DNA of 64,000 nucleotides from Meridianimarinicoccus aquatilis (GCF_004358675.1 NZ_SMZO01000001.1:124001-188000), one strand, 5' to 3'; counted from the stretch's first letter, positions 27,368 through 37,110 are shown. Translations and numbers: made by a program. Notes: a model not told the origin generated them from the sequence alone.

Positions 27368-27831
27368 AAATTCTGGCTACAATATTGGCGCTGATCGCGG
27401 CGCCTTTGCTGGCAAGCGCAGATGAAATGCCAACGACACTTTCGTCACACCTGGAGGATTTACGCGCCCTTTGCGCGGATTTCGAAAACGGCACACTGGC
27501 TGTTTCAGATGATGCGATCAGCCGCCCAGACCTCAACGGCGACGGAACGCCCGATTGGGTGCTGGATGAAGGGCGCCTGTCCTGTTCCAGCATGGCAAGT
27601 ATGTCTTGCGGCACGGGCGGGTGCGGGCTGACGCTGGTGGTGGACAATGTGCTGACGGACCGGCTTTCCAAGGGTTGGAAGCTTGTCAGCTTTGACCCGC
27701 TGACCGTACTTCTGATTCAGGTCCACGGCGCAAATTGCGGTGGAACCAACCTAAACCGGTGCGTCGAAGCCTTGGTTTGGGACGCCGAGTTGAAACGCTT
27801 CCTGACGATCGCCCCACCCCCACCGCAGTAG
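27364..27831 (+). CDS. Secreted protein with an EF-hand-like loop, function unknown
   Basis: A 155-residue protein with a clear signal peptide (ILATILALIAAPLLASA). A calcium-loop-like DLNGDGTPDWVLDEG occupies residues 56-70. Six cysteines follow or flank it (SCSSMASMSCGTGGCGL and two near NCGGTNLNRC), suggesting disulfides in the periplasm. I do not recognise a named family. Its ATG lies within the ecm stop, so it is translated from the ecm transcript, although no biochemical link to the mutase is evident. A terminator begins within its last codons. Confidence 0.75.
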   Translation: MKILATILALIAAPLLASADEMPTTLSSHLEDLRALCADFENGTLAVSDDAISRPDLNGDGTPDWVLDEGRLSCSSMASMSCGTGGCGLTLVVDNVLTDRLSKGWKLVSFDPLTVLLIQVHGANCGGTNLNRCVEALVWDAELKRFLTIAPPPPQ

Positions 27832-27844
27832 TGGGGCTTTTCCC
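27812..27844 (+). terminator. Intrinsic terminator after the ecm operon
   Basis: CCCCAC at 27812-27817 pairs with GTGGGG at 27831-27836 and is followed by CTTTTCCCC. The stem overlaps the stop codon of the secreted-protein gene. It separates the ecm transcript from deoD. Confidence 0.65.
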
Positions 27845-27891
27845 CGCCGGTGCGCAGCCTATAGTGGCTGGGACTCAAGGGGACACATGAC

Positions 27892-28599
27892 ATGACAATC
27901 CATATCGGCGCCAAGCCGGGCGATATCGCGGAAACCGTGCTGATGCCCGGCGATCCGCGCCGCGCCAAATGGGCAGCGGAACAGTTTCTAACCGACCCAG
28001 TTTGCGTGAACGATCTGCGCGGGATGCTTGGATACACCGGCACATGGAACGGCAACCGCGTGACGATTCACGGGTCGGGCATGGGCATGCCGTCGCTGTC
28101 GATCTACGCCAACGAATTGCTGCGCGACTACGGCGCAAAGACACTGATCCGCATCGGGTCGACCGGTGCGATGCAGCCCCATGTGGGCCTTCGCGATCTG
28201 GTCATCGCCATGACCTGTTCCAGCGTCTCCACCCCATCCTCCACAATCTTCCGCGAGCTGAGCTTTGCGCCCTGCGCCGATTATGGCCTGCTGCGCGCCG
28301 CCGCAGATGCCGCGGCTGACAAGGGCGTCGCGACCCATATCGGCGGGATTTACTCGTCGGATACCTTCTATGACGAACGGCCGGACCTGAACGAACAGAT
28401 GACACGCCACGGCATCTTGGCGGTCGAAATGGAAGCGGCTGAACTCTATACGCTTGCCGCACGTCACGGTGCCCGCGCCTTGGCGGTTCTGACTGTCAGC
28501 GACCACCTGATCACCGGCGACGCTCTTGAGGGACGCGAACGAGAAAGCAGCTTTGCCGATATGGTTCAGATCGCGCTCACTGCGGCATTCCCCACATGA
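27892..28599 (+). CDS. deoD: Purine-nucleoside phosphorylase, DeoD type
   Basis: Hexameric phosphorylase that splits purine (deoxy)nucleosides with phosphate to base and (deoxy)ribose-1-phosphate. At 235 residues it matches DeoD. Motifs are [25 protein letters not shown] at the start (phosphate-binding GDPxR), [33 protein letters not shown] with the ribose-binding glutamate, and [11 protein letters not shown]. It follows AAGGGG and overlaps the aldo/keto reductase by ATGA. It may use nucleosides brought in by the BMP importer encoded about 10 kb upstream. Confidence 0.95.
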   Translation: MTIHIGAKPGDIAETVLMPGDPRRAKWAAEQFLTDPVCVNDLRGMLGYTGTWNGNRVTIHGSGMGMPSLSIYANELLRDYGAKTLIRIGSTGAMQPHVGLRDLVIAMTCSSVSTPSSTIFRELSFAPCADYGLLRAAADAAADKGVATHIGGIYSSDTFYDERPDLNEQMTRHGILAVEMEAAELYTLAARHGARALAVLTVSDHLITGDALEGRERESSFADMVQIALTAAFPT

Positions 28600-29579
28600 A
28601 GCGGCGTCAGCTTGGCCAAGATGGCCCAATGGTTGGCGCAATCGGCTTCGGTGCCATGAGCTTCGGGGGCCTGTTCGGGGCGACAAATGATGACGCATCC
28701 ATGGAATGCCTTGATGCAGCGCTGGCAGCCGGGATCGACTTCTGGGACACCGCCAACATCTACGGCATGGGCATTTCCGAACGCGTGATCGGCGAATACC
28801 TGAGCGCCCACAACCCTGACGTGGTACTGGCCACAAAATGCGGGATCGTGCCCGGCCCCCCACGTCGCTTTGACAATTCCGCCGACCACATCCGGGCCGA
28901 ATTGGAAAGCTCGCTCAAGAAGCTGAACCGCGACAAGGTCGAACTGTACTATATCCACCGCCGCGAGCAGGAGCGCCCGGTTGAAGATGTGGTCGAGACC
29001 CTCGCAAGCCTGATCGAAGAAGGGTTGATCGGCGGGTATGGCCTGTCTGAAGTCGCACCCTCAACCATTCGGCGCGCCCACGCGGTGCACCCGTGTCGCG
29101 CGGTTCAAAATGAATACTCCCTTTGGACGCGCCAGCCAGAGCTTGGGGTGATCCAAACCTGTGCCGAGCTGGGCATCGCTTTTGTCGCCTTCTCGCCTCT
29201 TGCGCGGGGCATGTTCGGTGACCCGCCCGTTGACCCCACGGCGATGCATGGCGGCGACTGGCGGCGAACGAACCCACGCTTTGTCGAACCGAACCACACG
29301 GCCAATCGCGCCGCTATCGACACCTTCCGCAACTTTGCGGCTGCCAAGGGCTGGACCACGGCGGCGGCTGCGCTGGCATGGACTTTGCAGCAGGGGGAGC
29401 ACATCCTGCCCATCCCCGGCACTCGGACGGCGGCGCATCTCAACGAATGGATCGGGGCCGACGAGATCACCTTCAGCGACGCGGACAAGACCGAAATCAC
29501 GCGCCTTCTGCCCGCAGGTTTCGCCCATGGCGACCGCTACAGCTATGAGCAACTGGTCGGGGTAGAACGCTACAGCTAG
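28596..29579 (+). CDS. Aldo/keto reductase
   Basis: A 327-residue (alpha/beta)8 NADPH oxidoreductase. The catalytic tetrad is visible as D and Y in FWDTANIYG (about residues 49-57), K in VLATKCG and H in LYYIHR. The coenzyme end is [13 protein letters not shown] near 272. It is in the YajO/YakC-like AKR group; the substrate cannot be assigned. It is coupled to deoD by ATGA and converges on the DUF1989 gene with a 4-base stop overlap. Confidence 0.9.
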   Translation: MKRRQLGQDGPMVGAIGFGAMSFGGLFGATNDDASMECLDAALAAGIDFWDTANIYGMGISERVIGEYLSAHNPDVVLATKCGIVPGPPRRFDNSADHIRAELESSLKKLNRDKVELYYIHRREQERPVEDVVETLASLIEEGLIGGYGLSEVAPSTIRRAHAVHPCRAVQNEYSLWTRQPELGVIQTCAELGIAFVAFSPLARGMFGDPPVDPTAMHGGDWRRTNPRFVEPNHTANRAAIDTFRNFAAAKGWTTAAAALAWTLQQGEHILPIPGTRTAAHLNEWIGADEITFSDADKTEITRLLPAGFAHGDRYSYEQLVGVERYS

Positions 29580-30439
29580 GTCCCGTGCCCGCCGATATAA
29601 GGGTTGCCGGTGGAGGGGTGCCAGCCATCCATGCTGCCGGGGGCAGGATCAAACACCTCGACCAAAAGGGGATAGCAAGGGGCGACATCACTGGAATGCT
29701 CGCCCCCGCAATCACCGCCCGGACAGGCGGACAGGCCGCCCAGAATGTCGATCTCGGCCATGAAATCCAGGTGATCGCCGGGCCGCACCGGACTGGCCTT
29801 CATGAAATACTGGCCGGTGTCGCGGGTGAATCCCGTGCACATGAACACGTTCAGCACGTCATGCACATGGGCTTCGGCCTCGTTCAATGGCAGCCCGGTT
29901 TCAGCGGCCAAAGCGCGGGTCAGGTTGGAATGACAGCAGTAGTGATAGTCATTCCCGGACAAAAGCCGCCCGGTATAGGGATCACAGCGCGTGCCGATCA
30001 CGTCATGCACCGACCCGCCAAATTCGTCGAACCCGTACCAGTCCAGACTGTCACCAATGATCGTCGCCATCGGGCGCATATGCGGAAAGCTCGTCCATAA
30101 CCGGTCTCCCGTTGACACATGCGTGCCATGTAGCGCCCGGGTTTTGCCGGAATAAAACCGCTCGGTCAGGTCATTCGCGTTCCACAGATTCAAATCCCCC
30201 ACCTGCGGGCCGTCAACCGATACGATGCGGAATATCTGACCCGCTTTCACGGAAAAACACGCCGCATCGCGGGGCTGCACCAGCACTTCATCACGCTTTA
30301 TCATGCCTTTGGCTGCAGCCCGATACCGATCCATCTGCGGCGGCGCAAGCGCGTCTGGCGGATAGCAAATGATCGGTCGCACCTCCCGGCGTTCTTGCGC
30401 GTCCAACGGCGGCGCCGTTTCTGGTGTGTCGAGCTTCAT
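29576..30439 (-). CDS. DUF1989 / urea-carboxylase-associated family protein
   Basis: A 287-residue protein with the DUF1989 core: FSVKAGQIFRIVSVDGPQVGDLNLWN near residue 62, TGDRLWTSFPHMRPMATI, and cysteine/histidine-rich DYHYCCHSNLTRAL and NVFMCTGF segments that probably bind metal. Relatives accompany urea carboxylase, and some act as carboxyguanidine deiminase subunits. No carboxylase or second DUF1989 gene is nearby here, so the reaction is open. The upstream 71-residue membrane-protein ORF overlaps its start by ATGA. Confidence 0.85.
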   Translation of the reverse strand: MKLDTPETAPPLDAQERREVRPIICYPPDALAPPQMDRYRAAAKGMIKRDEVLVQPRDAACFSVKAGQIFRIVSVDGPQVGDLNLWNANDLTERFYSGKTRALHGTHVSTGDRLWTSFPHMRPMATIIGDSLDWYGFDEFGGSVHDVIGTRCDPYTGRLLSGNDYHYCCHSNLTRALAAETGLPLNEAEAHVHDVLNVFMCTGFTRDTGQYFMKASPVRPGDHLDFMAEIDILGGLSACPGGDCGGEHSSDVAPCYPLLVEVFDPAPGSMDGWHPSTGNPYIGGHGT

Positions 30440-30651
30440 GTGGATGTCCTATCCGGCTTCAGGCAGATTTGCGGTGGCATATTATTATCGCTGAACGTCT
30501 CTGTCCCACATGTCATGCAGATAAAATAACGCCCCTCGGGCGTGTCACGACTATGATTTTCGCGCCATCGGCAATAGCGCGTTCGCTGACGTGCTTTGAA
30601 TGTAAAGAACATCCAAATCAGAACCAGAATACCAAGTATGGGCAAGATCAT
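30436..30651 (-). CDS. Small membrane protein with a CxxC motif
   Basis: A 71-residue ORF with one N-terminal hydrophobic helix (ILPILGILVLIWMFFTF, residues 2-18), then a basic stretch RQRTRYCRWRENH, and FICMTCGTETF with a CxxC that could bind zinc. Its stop overlaps the DUF1989 start (ATGA), which supports it as the first gene of that unit. No strong ribosome-binding site is visible. I do not recognise a named family. A further 78-residue ORF upstream (30648-30884) also overlaps by ATGA but has no clear character. Confidence 0.5.
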   Translation of the reverse strand: MILPILGILVLIWMFFTFKARQRTRYCRWRENHSRDTPEGRYFICMTCGTETFSDNNMPPQICLKPDRTST

Positions 30652-31684
30652 GACGATGTGCAGCCATTGGGCGCCGCGTCAAAACCGGGGTCATCCCGAT
30701 CGCCAAACTTGCAGAAGACCTGTACCATCATGCCACCATTCCGACCTTTTTCGACATTCCCTTCGTCAACGCACAGGTCCGCCATGTCAAATGCAAGCAT
30801 CTTCGATATCCTCAAAATGCGGCGAATGGCACTTGGCTCACGGTTCAGCCAATGACGCCCTTGTACACTCAGTGATCGACGCAAGCTTGGACCTTATTCA
30901 ACCGAAGATCGCACCGCACATGTGTTCGCATTCCGGCCCGAAATTGCCCTGAAATTAATCCGGGTACGCCGCAGGATAGCTCGTGGAAGCGGCTTTTGGT
31001 CCAGTGATCGGCCTGTCTATGACGTTCACTCAAAAAAATTGCGCCGGAGTTTGGCGCACGAAACTGGGGGCAATCTCTGCACCTTCCAGGGAACCTGACC
31101 ACCGAGCTTACCGTGCAATGGCTGCGTCAGTCGTAACACCGCGTGCGCGCCATCTCGACCGATGGCGTTCTCGATTATCTCACCGCGTTGTGGCCAGTTT
31201 CCGAAAACCTGACCTGTCAAAACAGTCAGGCGAGCTCTTGCGGCGTTGCGGTGCGCATATCGCGCGATTATGAACAGGACGCGTTGCTCAAGCCGACGCG
31301 CCGCGTATCAGGGCACCGCGAGAAGCGCTGCAAAGACGCAAGCATCTTGAACTCCGGCAGGCCAAAACTGGCTTTCATACGCCGTTTCCCCTCCTGCCTT
31401 CGCTGCGAAGACCCTATCTGCATCGGTACCGTGATTGATGACTGCGGTCGGGCAGGAGACGCAGTGCTGGAGGATCAGATCATCAGATATCGCAAAAGCC
31501 GTACCACGTTGGCCAACTGCTTTTCTGAGATGCGCAAGCAGATCAACGAGAGAATGTAACACAAGTCATCTTCCGCGCAGCATTTCACAGCAATGTTGCC
31601 TGCCGCACTGGAGCTGATCAAAACTGTCGTGCCTTACACCCTGAAAACACGCACAAAATTGACTTCGCTGTAAGCGGGCTTGGG
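30652..31684. other. Gene-poor interval, about 1 kb
   Basis: No reading frame here has a ribosome-binding site, a recognisable motif and sensible composition together. The candidates are 30648-30884 (minus, 78 residues), 30983-31273 (plus, 96), 31143-31559 (plus, 138, GTG start without ribosome-binding site) and 31308-31562 (minus, 84). The stretch separates core genes from the AT-rich Stealth gene and may hold decayed genes or old mobile-element debris; I could not identify terminal repeats or transposase motifs. Confidence 0.5.
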
Positions 31685-32674
31685 TCACAACCGGTCACAT
31701 CTCGGCATGTCGGGAAAGCCACCGATCACTTGACCCAGCCATTCGTTTACCCCTGAAATCACGCTTTCCAGTTTTGGCAAATCGTTAACGCAAAGGAATT
31801 TTATCTCTGGGCTGGCAGCGCTTTGCAGAAGCGACATTGTTTCGGACAAAGATTGACCAAGACCTTGGCCGCTCCTGATATGACGATGATCATCAACCGT
31901 ATGAATTACAGCATCCTGAGCCAGGATGCAGGCGTGATTGTGCAGTCCTTGAGGCAGGAACTGGCTTAGGTCCCGAAAACGATGCCCGATATTGTCTATA
32001 AATGCCTCGCTATACTGAACAAACAGTCTGGCCATCACCGAGCGACGGAGCGGATGAACCACATGCGCTGAGCAAAAAAGCGTACTTTCGTCAAACCCCA
32101 TCAGGCTTGCGGCGTTCAACTGCATGTAATGGTTGAATTTCGAAGGGTCACGTCGCACGGTCGGATCCCGCAATATATCGCTGTAATCCACCCATTTCCC
32201 GCGCAATACAGGAGAAAAGTCTCTGAATACATCATTCGGATTCAATGGAGCCGTTAGAAATACATCGTCGTTGAAATACATGAAACACTCACTGAGGCCA
32301 TCAATTCTCCAAATGAGGCTTTCAATCGCCAGAGAATTGAAAGTGGGCAGCACAGTATTGAATTCTTTGAAGATGTCACGATGAAGGACAAAGCTCACTT
32401 TAGCCCGCAATTCATCGGAAAGCCTAGATAGGTCTGGGGTTTCACCGTCAACGACAATCCAGATGTTTCGCGTCCAGGGTGCAAAGTTGTGAATTGATTG
32501 CAGGCAATATAGGATTTCGTTGTTGCAGGCCCATCGGTGCGGATTAATCGCGTTCTCATGCAGCGGGCGACGTGCCTCGACCATGTACTTGTGGCGCGCG
32601 CTACGATGCGCCTCCGAACTTCCGTTGACCCAAGTAATGACGGCGTCGATCGGCTCTTCGTTCTGTTGTCTCAT
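31685..32674 (-). CDS. Stealth-family sugar-phosphate transferase (capsule-type)
   Basis: A 329-residue protein of the Stealth family, enzymes that transfer hexose-1-phosphate from UDP-sugars in capsule or exopolysaccharide synthesis. Conserved region 1 is IDAVITWVNGSS (residues 9-20) and region 2 is NNEILYCLQSIHNFAPWTRN with IWIVVDGETP and ECFMYFNDDVFL. A later CR3-like part contains HRFRDLSQFLPQGL and CR4 is near FLCVNDL. The gene is clearly AT-richer than its neighbours and stands alone, which suggests horizontal acquisition. No other polysaccharide genes are in view. Confidence 0.85.
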   Translation of the reverse strand: MRQQNEEPIDAVITWVNGSSEAHRSARHKYMVEARRPLHENAINPHRWACNNEILYCLQSIHNFAPWTRNIWIVVDGETPDLSRLSDELRAKVSFVLHRDIFKEFNTVLPTFNSLAIESLIWRIDGLSECFMYFNDDVFLTAPLNPNDVFRDFSPVLRGKWVDYSDILRDPTVRRDPSKFNHYMQLNAASLMGFDESTLFCSAHVVHPLRRSVMARLFVQYSEAFIDNIGHRFRDLSQFLPQGLHNHACILAQDAVIHTVDDHRHIRSGQGLGQSLSETMSLLQSAASPEIKFLCVNDLPKLESVISGVNEWLGQVIGGFPDMPRCDRL

Positions 32675-32695
32675 TTAGGTTGAGTTTCTATGTAT

Positions 32696-32763
32696 ACTTG
32701 GTCTGAGCTTCTCAAACGCAGGTGTGGTGACGATCGCTTGAGACCAAGTAACCTTGCGATCGT
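32696..32763. repeat. Two interlocked inverted repeats upstream of the Stealth gene
   Basis: ACTTGGTCT at 32696-32704 pairs with AGACCAAGT at 32741-32749, and ACGATCGC at 32730-32737 pairs with GCGATCGT at 32756-32763. The two dyads interlock, so only one can form at a time. A run of eight T follows at about 32774. They lie 22-90 bases upstream of the Stealth start and beyond the 3' end of the ZIP gene. They could be alternative hairpins or operator sites. Confidence 0.5.
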
Positions 32764-32892
32764 TTAAGTCGCGTTTTTTTTGCGTTTATGTTGGGATTCA
32801 GCAAATCGCCCGCTCCCGAGGCCCGACACCAATTCGCGCCGGAATCGACAGCCTCGACAGACTGGCCGCTCAGGGCACGTGATTGGCCCGCG

Positions 32893-33600
32893 TCAGCCGC
32901 CTGTTGCCATGTGGCCGGCCAATCCCAAGGCAAAGCCAGCAACCGCCCCGAAAGGCGGTGCCCAAACGTCTTTGAGCGGCACCAGCGGCGCGACATCTTC
33001 GAACAGAAGGTAAAGTATGCCCCCGGCGGAAAAGAGCATCAAACTGCCCAAAAGCGCCGAGTCCGCATCGATCACCGCCATGCCAATAAAGGCCATAATC
33101 GGCCCAAGTGGCACCATCGCGGTGAACAGCAGCAAAAGTCGCCGGTCAGACCACCCGCTGCCCTCTTTCATTTCCCGAAACGCGTTGAACCCTTCGGGCA
33201 AGTTTTGCATCGCAATCAGCATGGCCAACAAAACCGCCACGGATGGGTCCCCTGCCAGCATCGCCCCAAGAGCCAAGGCTTCAGGCAGATAATCCAGCAT
33301 CATCGCAAGGAATTGGGCAACATGCCCACCCCGCCGCGCCAGCGCCCGATCAACAAAAGCAAATGCGACGCCCCCCGCCACAAAGATCAGCGGTACAGCA
33401 ACAGGATGAACCCGTTCAGCACCCTCAGGCACCAGTACCAAGGCAACGGCCGACAAAAGCGCCCCTGCCCCAAACGCCACGATCCCGTGCCGGAGCGCCA
33501 CCGCATGGGGCGTCGGACCGGCACGGCGAAATGTGCCAAGCCAGGCTCCAAACGGAATCGCCGCCCCGGCAAGGGCGGCGAGTGCAAGTCCGATCAGCAT
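32893..33600 (-). CDS. ZIP-family metal transporter
   Basis: A 235-residue inner-membrane protein with about eight hydrophobic segments. The metal-path motifs are LDYLPEALALGAML (near residues 103-116) and AMQNLPEGFNAFREM (near 129-143), the usual helices IV and V, although the histidines common in ZupT are replaced by asparagine and other residues. Zinc or iron uptake is likely but unproven. Its start is only 7 bases after the sdhB stop, so it is apparently the last gene of the sdhCDAB transcript. Confidence 0.85.
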   Translation of the reverse strand: MLIGLALAALAGAAIPFGAWLGTFRRAGPTPHAVALRHGIVAFGAGALLSAVALVLVPEGAERVHPVAVPLIFVAGGVAFAFVDRALARRGGHVAQFLAMMLDYLPEALALGAMLAGDPSVAVLLAMLIAMQNLPEGFNAFREMKEGSGWSDRRLLLLFTAMVPLGPIMAFIGMAVIDADSALLGSLMLFSAGGILYLLFEDVAPLVPLKDVWAPPFGAVAGFALGLAGHMATGG

Positions 33601-33607
33601 ATGCGGG

Positions 33608-34387
33608 TTACACGTGCCGCTCCACCATCATTTTCTTGATGGACCCGATCGCTTTGGCCGGGTTCAGCCCCTTTGGACAGGTCTTGGCGCAGTTCATGAT
33701 CGTGTGGCAGCGATAGAGTTTGAAGGGATCTTCCAACTCGTCAAGACGCTCGCCAGTCGCCTCATCACGGCTGTCGATGATCCAGCGATAGGCATGCAGC
33801 AAGGCTGCTGGCCCAAGGTAACGATCACCGTTCCACCAGTAGGATGGGCAGGATGTGGAACAGCACGCGCACATGACGCATTCATAAAGACCGTCAAGCT
33901 TTTCGCGATCTTCGACCGACTGCTTCCATTCTTTGGCAGGCGTGTTGGTCTTGGTCTCAAGCCACGGCATGATTGACGCGTGCTGCGCATAGAAATGCGT
34001 CAGGTCAGGGATCAGATCCTTGACCACCGGCATATGCGGCAGCGGATAGATCTTCACGTCACCCTTAACCTCATCCATGCCATAGATACAGGCAAGCGTG
34101 TTGATCCCGTCGATGTTCATCGCACAGGATCCACAGATGCCTTCGCGGCAGGACCGGCGGAAGGTCAGCGTCGGGTCAATCTCGTTCTTGATCTTGATCA
34201 GCGCGTCCAAAATCATCGGGCCGCATGTATCAAGATCGACGAAATATGTGTCGACGCAGGGGTTTTTGCCATCATCCGGGTTCCAGCGATAGATCTGGAA
34301 CTTGCGAACGTTCTTGGCGCCCTCGGGCTTGGGCCAGGTCTTGCCTGTCGTGATGCGCGAGTTTTTGGGCAGGGTCAGTTGAACCAT
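33608..34387 (-). CDS. sdhB: Succinate dehydrogenase iron-sulfur subunit
   Basis: Electron-transfer subunit of complex II, 259 residues. The [2Fe-2S] ligands are in [15 protein letters not shown] plus the cysteine of NTLACIYG. The [4Fe-4S] and [3Fe-4S] ligands are in [18 protein letters not shown] and [17 protein letters not shown]. It is peripheral on the cytoplasmic face, bound to SdhC/SdhD. The order on the minus strand is sdhC-sdhD-sdhA-sdhB, with a 12-base gap after sdhA. Confidence 0.98.
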   Translation of the reverse strand: MVQLTLPKNSRITTGKTWPKPEGAKNVRKFQIYRWNPDDGKNPCVDTYFVDLDTCGPMILDALIKIKNEIDPTLTFRRSCREGICGSCAMNIDGINTLACIYGMDEVKGDVKIYPLPHMPVVKDLIPDLTHFYAQHASIMPWLETKTNTPAKEWKQSVEDREKLDGLYECVMCACCSTSCPSYWWNGDRYLGPAALLHAYRWIIDSRDEATGERLDELEDPFKLYRCHTIMNCAKTCPKGLNPAKAIGSIKKMMVERHV

Positions 34388-34399
34388 GTCAGTTGCTCC

Positions 34400-36202
34400 T
34401 TAATAAACCCGCGCCTTGGGCGCGATCTTGGCAAGGTCGATGCCACCTTCGTTATGGCCCATCAGCGGATTCAGGTGGACCGGACGATAATCCAGCGTCA
34501 CCTCGCCATTGACATAGCAAAGCGAATGCTTGCGCCAGTTTTCGTCGTCGCGGTCGGGATAGTCCTCGTGTGCGTGGGCACCGCGGCTTTCCTTGCGCGC
34601 TTCGGCAGCGTGGATCGTGGCAAGCGCGTTGGGCATCAGGTTGGTCAGCTCAAGCGTTTCCATAAGGTCGCTGTTCCAGACAAGTGACCGGTCGGTGACG
34701 GCGATGTCATCCATTTTGCCAGCAACCGCATCCATCTTGACGCAGCCTTCGGCCAGCGTCTTGTCGGTACGGAACACCGCCGCATCCGCTTGCATGGTTT
34801 TTTGCATTTCAAGCCGCAGTTCGGCAGTGCCGATGGCGCCTTTCGCATGACGCAGCCCGTCGAACCGGTCCAGCGCCTTTTCGACCGACGCCATGTTGAT
34901 CCGTGGGTTTGCCGCCTTCGGGTCCACAACTTCAGCCGCCTTGATCGCAGCCGCGCGGCCAAACACCACCAAGTCGATCAAGCTGTTCGACCCAAGCCGG
35001 TTCGCACCGTGAACAGAGGCGCAGCCCGCTTCGCCAACAGCCATCAGGCCCGGCGCAATCGCATCTGGGCTTTCAGCGGTCGGGTTCAGAACTTCACCCC
35101 AATAGTTGGTCGGAATACCGCCCATGTTATAATGTACGGTCGGCAAAACCGGGATCGGTTCCTTGTTCAAGTCCACGCCTGCGAAGATGCGCGCGCTTTC
35201 CGAAATACCGGGCAACCGCAGGTGCAAAGTTTCAGGCGGCAGGTGGTTCAAGTGCAGATGAATGTGATCGCCATTCTCGCCCACGCCGCGCCCTTCGCGG
35301 ATTTCCATCGTCATACAGCGTGAAACCACGTCGCGCGACGCCAAATCCTTGTAGGTCGGGGCGTAGCGCTCCATGAACCGCTCGCCTTCTGAGTTGGTCA
35401 GATACCCGCCCTCGCCGCGTGCGCCTTCGGTAATCAGGCAGCCCGCACCGTAAATGCCGGTCGGGTGGAACTGAACGAACTCCATGTCCTGCAACGGCAG
35501 ACCTTGCCGCGCGACCATGCCGCCGCCATCGCCAGTGCACGTGTGCGCCGACGTCGCCGAAAAATAGGCCCGACCATAGCCGCCCGTCGCCAGAACTGTC
35601 ATCTTGGCGTTGAAAAGGTGCAGCGTGCCGTCATCCAGTTTCCACGCCAGAACGCCTTGGCAGGACCCGTCTTCGGACATGATCAGATCAATCGCGAAAT
35701 ACTCGATATAGAATTCCGCATTGTTCTTCAGGGACTGACCGTAAAGCGTGTGCAAGATCGCGTGCCCTGTCCGGTCCGCCGCAGCACAAGTGCGCTGCAC
35801 GGGGGGGCCTTCGCCATATTGCGTGGTGTGACCGCCAAACGGACGCTGGTAAATCTTGCCTTCTTCAGTGCGCGAGAACGGCACACCATAATGTTCCAGC
35901 TCATAAACGGCCTTGGGGGCTTCACGTGCGAGGTATTCCATCGCGTCGGTGTCGCCCAGCCAGTCCGACCCCTTCACCGTATCGTACATGTGCCATTGCC
36001 AGCTATCGGGGCCCATGTTGCCAAGCGACGCCGCGATGCCGCCCTGCGCCGCAACGGTATGCGACCGGGTCGGAAAAACCTTGGTCACGCAAGCCGTGCG
36101 CAGCCCCTGCTCAGCCATCCCAAGCGTCGCCCGCAGACCGGCACCGCCAGCGCCAACCACAACGACGTCAAATTCATGCGTCTCGTATTCGTAAGCAGCC
36201 AT
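34400..36202 (-). CDS. sdhA: Succinate dehydrogenase flavoprotein subunit
   Basis: Catalytic subunit that oxidises succinate to fumarate, 600 residues. The FAD-binding [16 protein letters not shown] is at residues 17-32. The histidine for covalent flavin attachment is in [16 protein letters not shown], and the active-site region includes [21 protein letters not shown]. The C-terminal [19 protein letters not shown] is typical. It lies 18 bases downstream of sdhD. Confidence 0.98.
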   Translation of the reverse strand: MAAYEYETHEFDVVVVGAGGAGLRATLGMAEQGLRTACVTKVFPTRSHTVAAQGGIAASLGNMGPDSWQWHMYDTVKGSDWLGDTDAMEYLAREAPKAVYELEHYGVPFSRTEEGKIYQRPFGGHTTQYGEGPPVQRTCAAADRTGHAILHTLYGQSLKNNAEFYIEYFAIDLIMSEDGSCQGVLAWKLDDGTLHLFNAKMTVLATGGYGRAYFSATSAHTCTGDGGGMVARQGLPLQDMEFVQFHPTGIYGAGCLITEGARGEGGYLTNSEGERFMERYAPTYKDLASRDVVSRCMTMEIREGRGVGENGDHIHLHLNHLPPETLHLRLPGISESARIFAGVDLNKEPIPVLPTVHYNMGGIPTNYWGEVLNPTAESPDAIAPGLMAVGEAGCASVHGANRLGSNSLIDLVVFGRAAAIKAAEVVDPKAANPRINMASVEKALDRFDGLRHAKGAIGTAELRLEMQKTMQADAAVFRTDKTLAEGCVKMDAVAGKMDDIAVTDRSLVWNSDLMETLELTNLMPNALATIHAAEARKESRGAHAHEDYPDRDDENWRKHSLCYVNGEVTLDYRPVHLNPLMGHNEGGIDLAKIAPKARVY

Positions 36203-36220
36203 TCGTGTTACTCCGTCAAA

Positions 36221-36592
36221 TCACAGCGCAAGGCGCACGAGCGCGAAAAGCCCGGTGCCGATTGCAGCATAGCTCAGGCAAATCATCGCGATGATCCAAA
36301 CCTTGCGCGCCATGCCATGCACGTAGTCCTCAATCAGCACCTGGACACCGCCTTTGAAGTGCAAAAAGCTGACAACGATGGTCAGACCCGCGATAATGGC
36401 GGGGAAAGGACGCGCGTAATAGGCCGCGACCTCTTCGTATGGGGCGCCAATCATCGGGCCCACTGTAAAGACGAACAGCGGGATCAGGATCAAAAGCGCG
36501 ACGGAGGATACCGTCATGGACCAAAGATGCTCTGTGCCGGTCTTGGCAGCGCCCATGCCCCGGGCGCGCTTGCGGTCGGTCAAATATGCCAT
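36221..36592 (-). CDS. sdhD: Succinate dehydrogenase membrane anchor subunit
   Basis: A 123-residue anchor with three hydrophobic helices (LWSMTVSSVALLILIPLFVF, then AAYYARPFPAIIAGLTIVVS, then IIAMICLSYAAIGTGLFALV). The haem-ligand histidine is probably in the second helix region (VVSFLHFKGG). The N-terminus AYLTDRKRARGMGAAKTGTEH is the usual alphaproteobacterial form. It is 10 bases after sdhC and forms the quinone site with SdhB and SdhC. Confidence 0.95.
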   Translation of the reverse strand: MAYLTDRKRARGMGAAKTGTEHLWSMTVSSVALLILIPLFVFTVGPMIGAPYEEVAAYYARPFPAIIAGLTIVVSFLHFKGGVQVLIEDYVHGMARKVWIIAMICLSYAAIGTGLFALVRLAL

Positions 36593-36602
36593 GGGTGCCT
36601 CC

Positions 36603-36986
36603 TTAAACAGCGATCAGGGTGATGAGCGTCAGCAAAACCGACCCGCCCAGACACGCCCAACCAAGCTTTTCGGCGGTTTCAATCTCGAAGCCGCGACCAG
36701 TATCCCAGATCAGGTGACGAACACCCGCCAGCGTGTGATACCAAAGACCCAGCACCGAAAGCGCCAGAACAAGGTCACCGAACCACGAGGTCAGTACACC
36801 GTCAGCGGTCGCAAAGGCTTCGGGGCCATAGCTGGCGGCAAGGAACCACCAAACGATCAACAGACCCGAGATCAACAGGGCATTCCCTGTGATCCTTGTC
36901 AGGATCGATGTGATCGAAGTCAGCTGCGGGCGATAAATTTGCAGGTGCGGAGAAAGCGGGCGGTTCCCGCGGTTAACGTCGGCCAT
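36603..36986 (-). CDS. sdhC: Succinate dehydrogenase cytochrome b556 subunit
   Basis: A 127-residue membrane anchor. RPLSPHLQIYRPQLTSITSI at residues 9-28 and the haem-ligand region GLWYHTLAGVRHLIWDTG are the SdhC signatures, with three hydrophobic helices. The start is taken at MADVNRGNRP, preceded by AAAGGATG; the longer frame to 37067 is upstream untranslated sequence. It is the first gene of the sdhCDAB-ZIP unit, with a paired palindrome 125-155 bases upstream. Confidence 0.96.
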   Translation of the reverse strand: MADVNRGNRPLSPHLQIYRPQLTSITSILTRITGNALLISGLLIVWWFLAASYGPEAFATADGVLTSWFGDLVLALSVLGLWYHTLAGVRHLIWDTGRGFEIETAEKLGWACLGGSVLLTLITLIAV

Positions 36987-37110
36987 GGACCATCCTTTCA
37001 CGAGAAACGTGCTGGTTGGGCATGTGATAGCACTTTTCCGCGCCCTGTCAGTGGGCCAGACACCCACAAAGGCGCGGTGTTTTGGCGCAAGACACCGGAA
37101 AAATCATGAA

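Noticed and set aside
30648-30884. A 78-residue minus-strand ORF overlapping the small membrane-protein gene by ATGA
   Set aside because: No ribosome-binding site, no hydrophobic or domain pattern; a resemblance of WLNREPSAI to IS30 transposases is too short to use.
31143-31559. A 138-residue plus-strand ORF in the gene-poor interval
   Set aside because: GTG start without a ribosome-binding site and no recognisable segment; kept only as part of the interval note.
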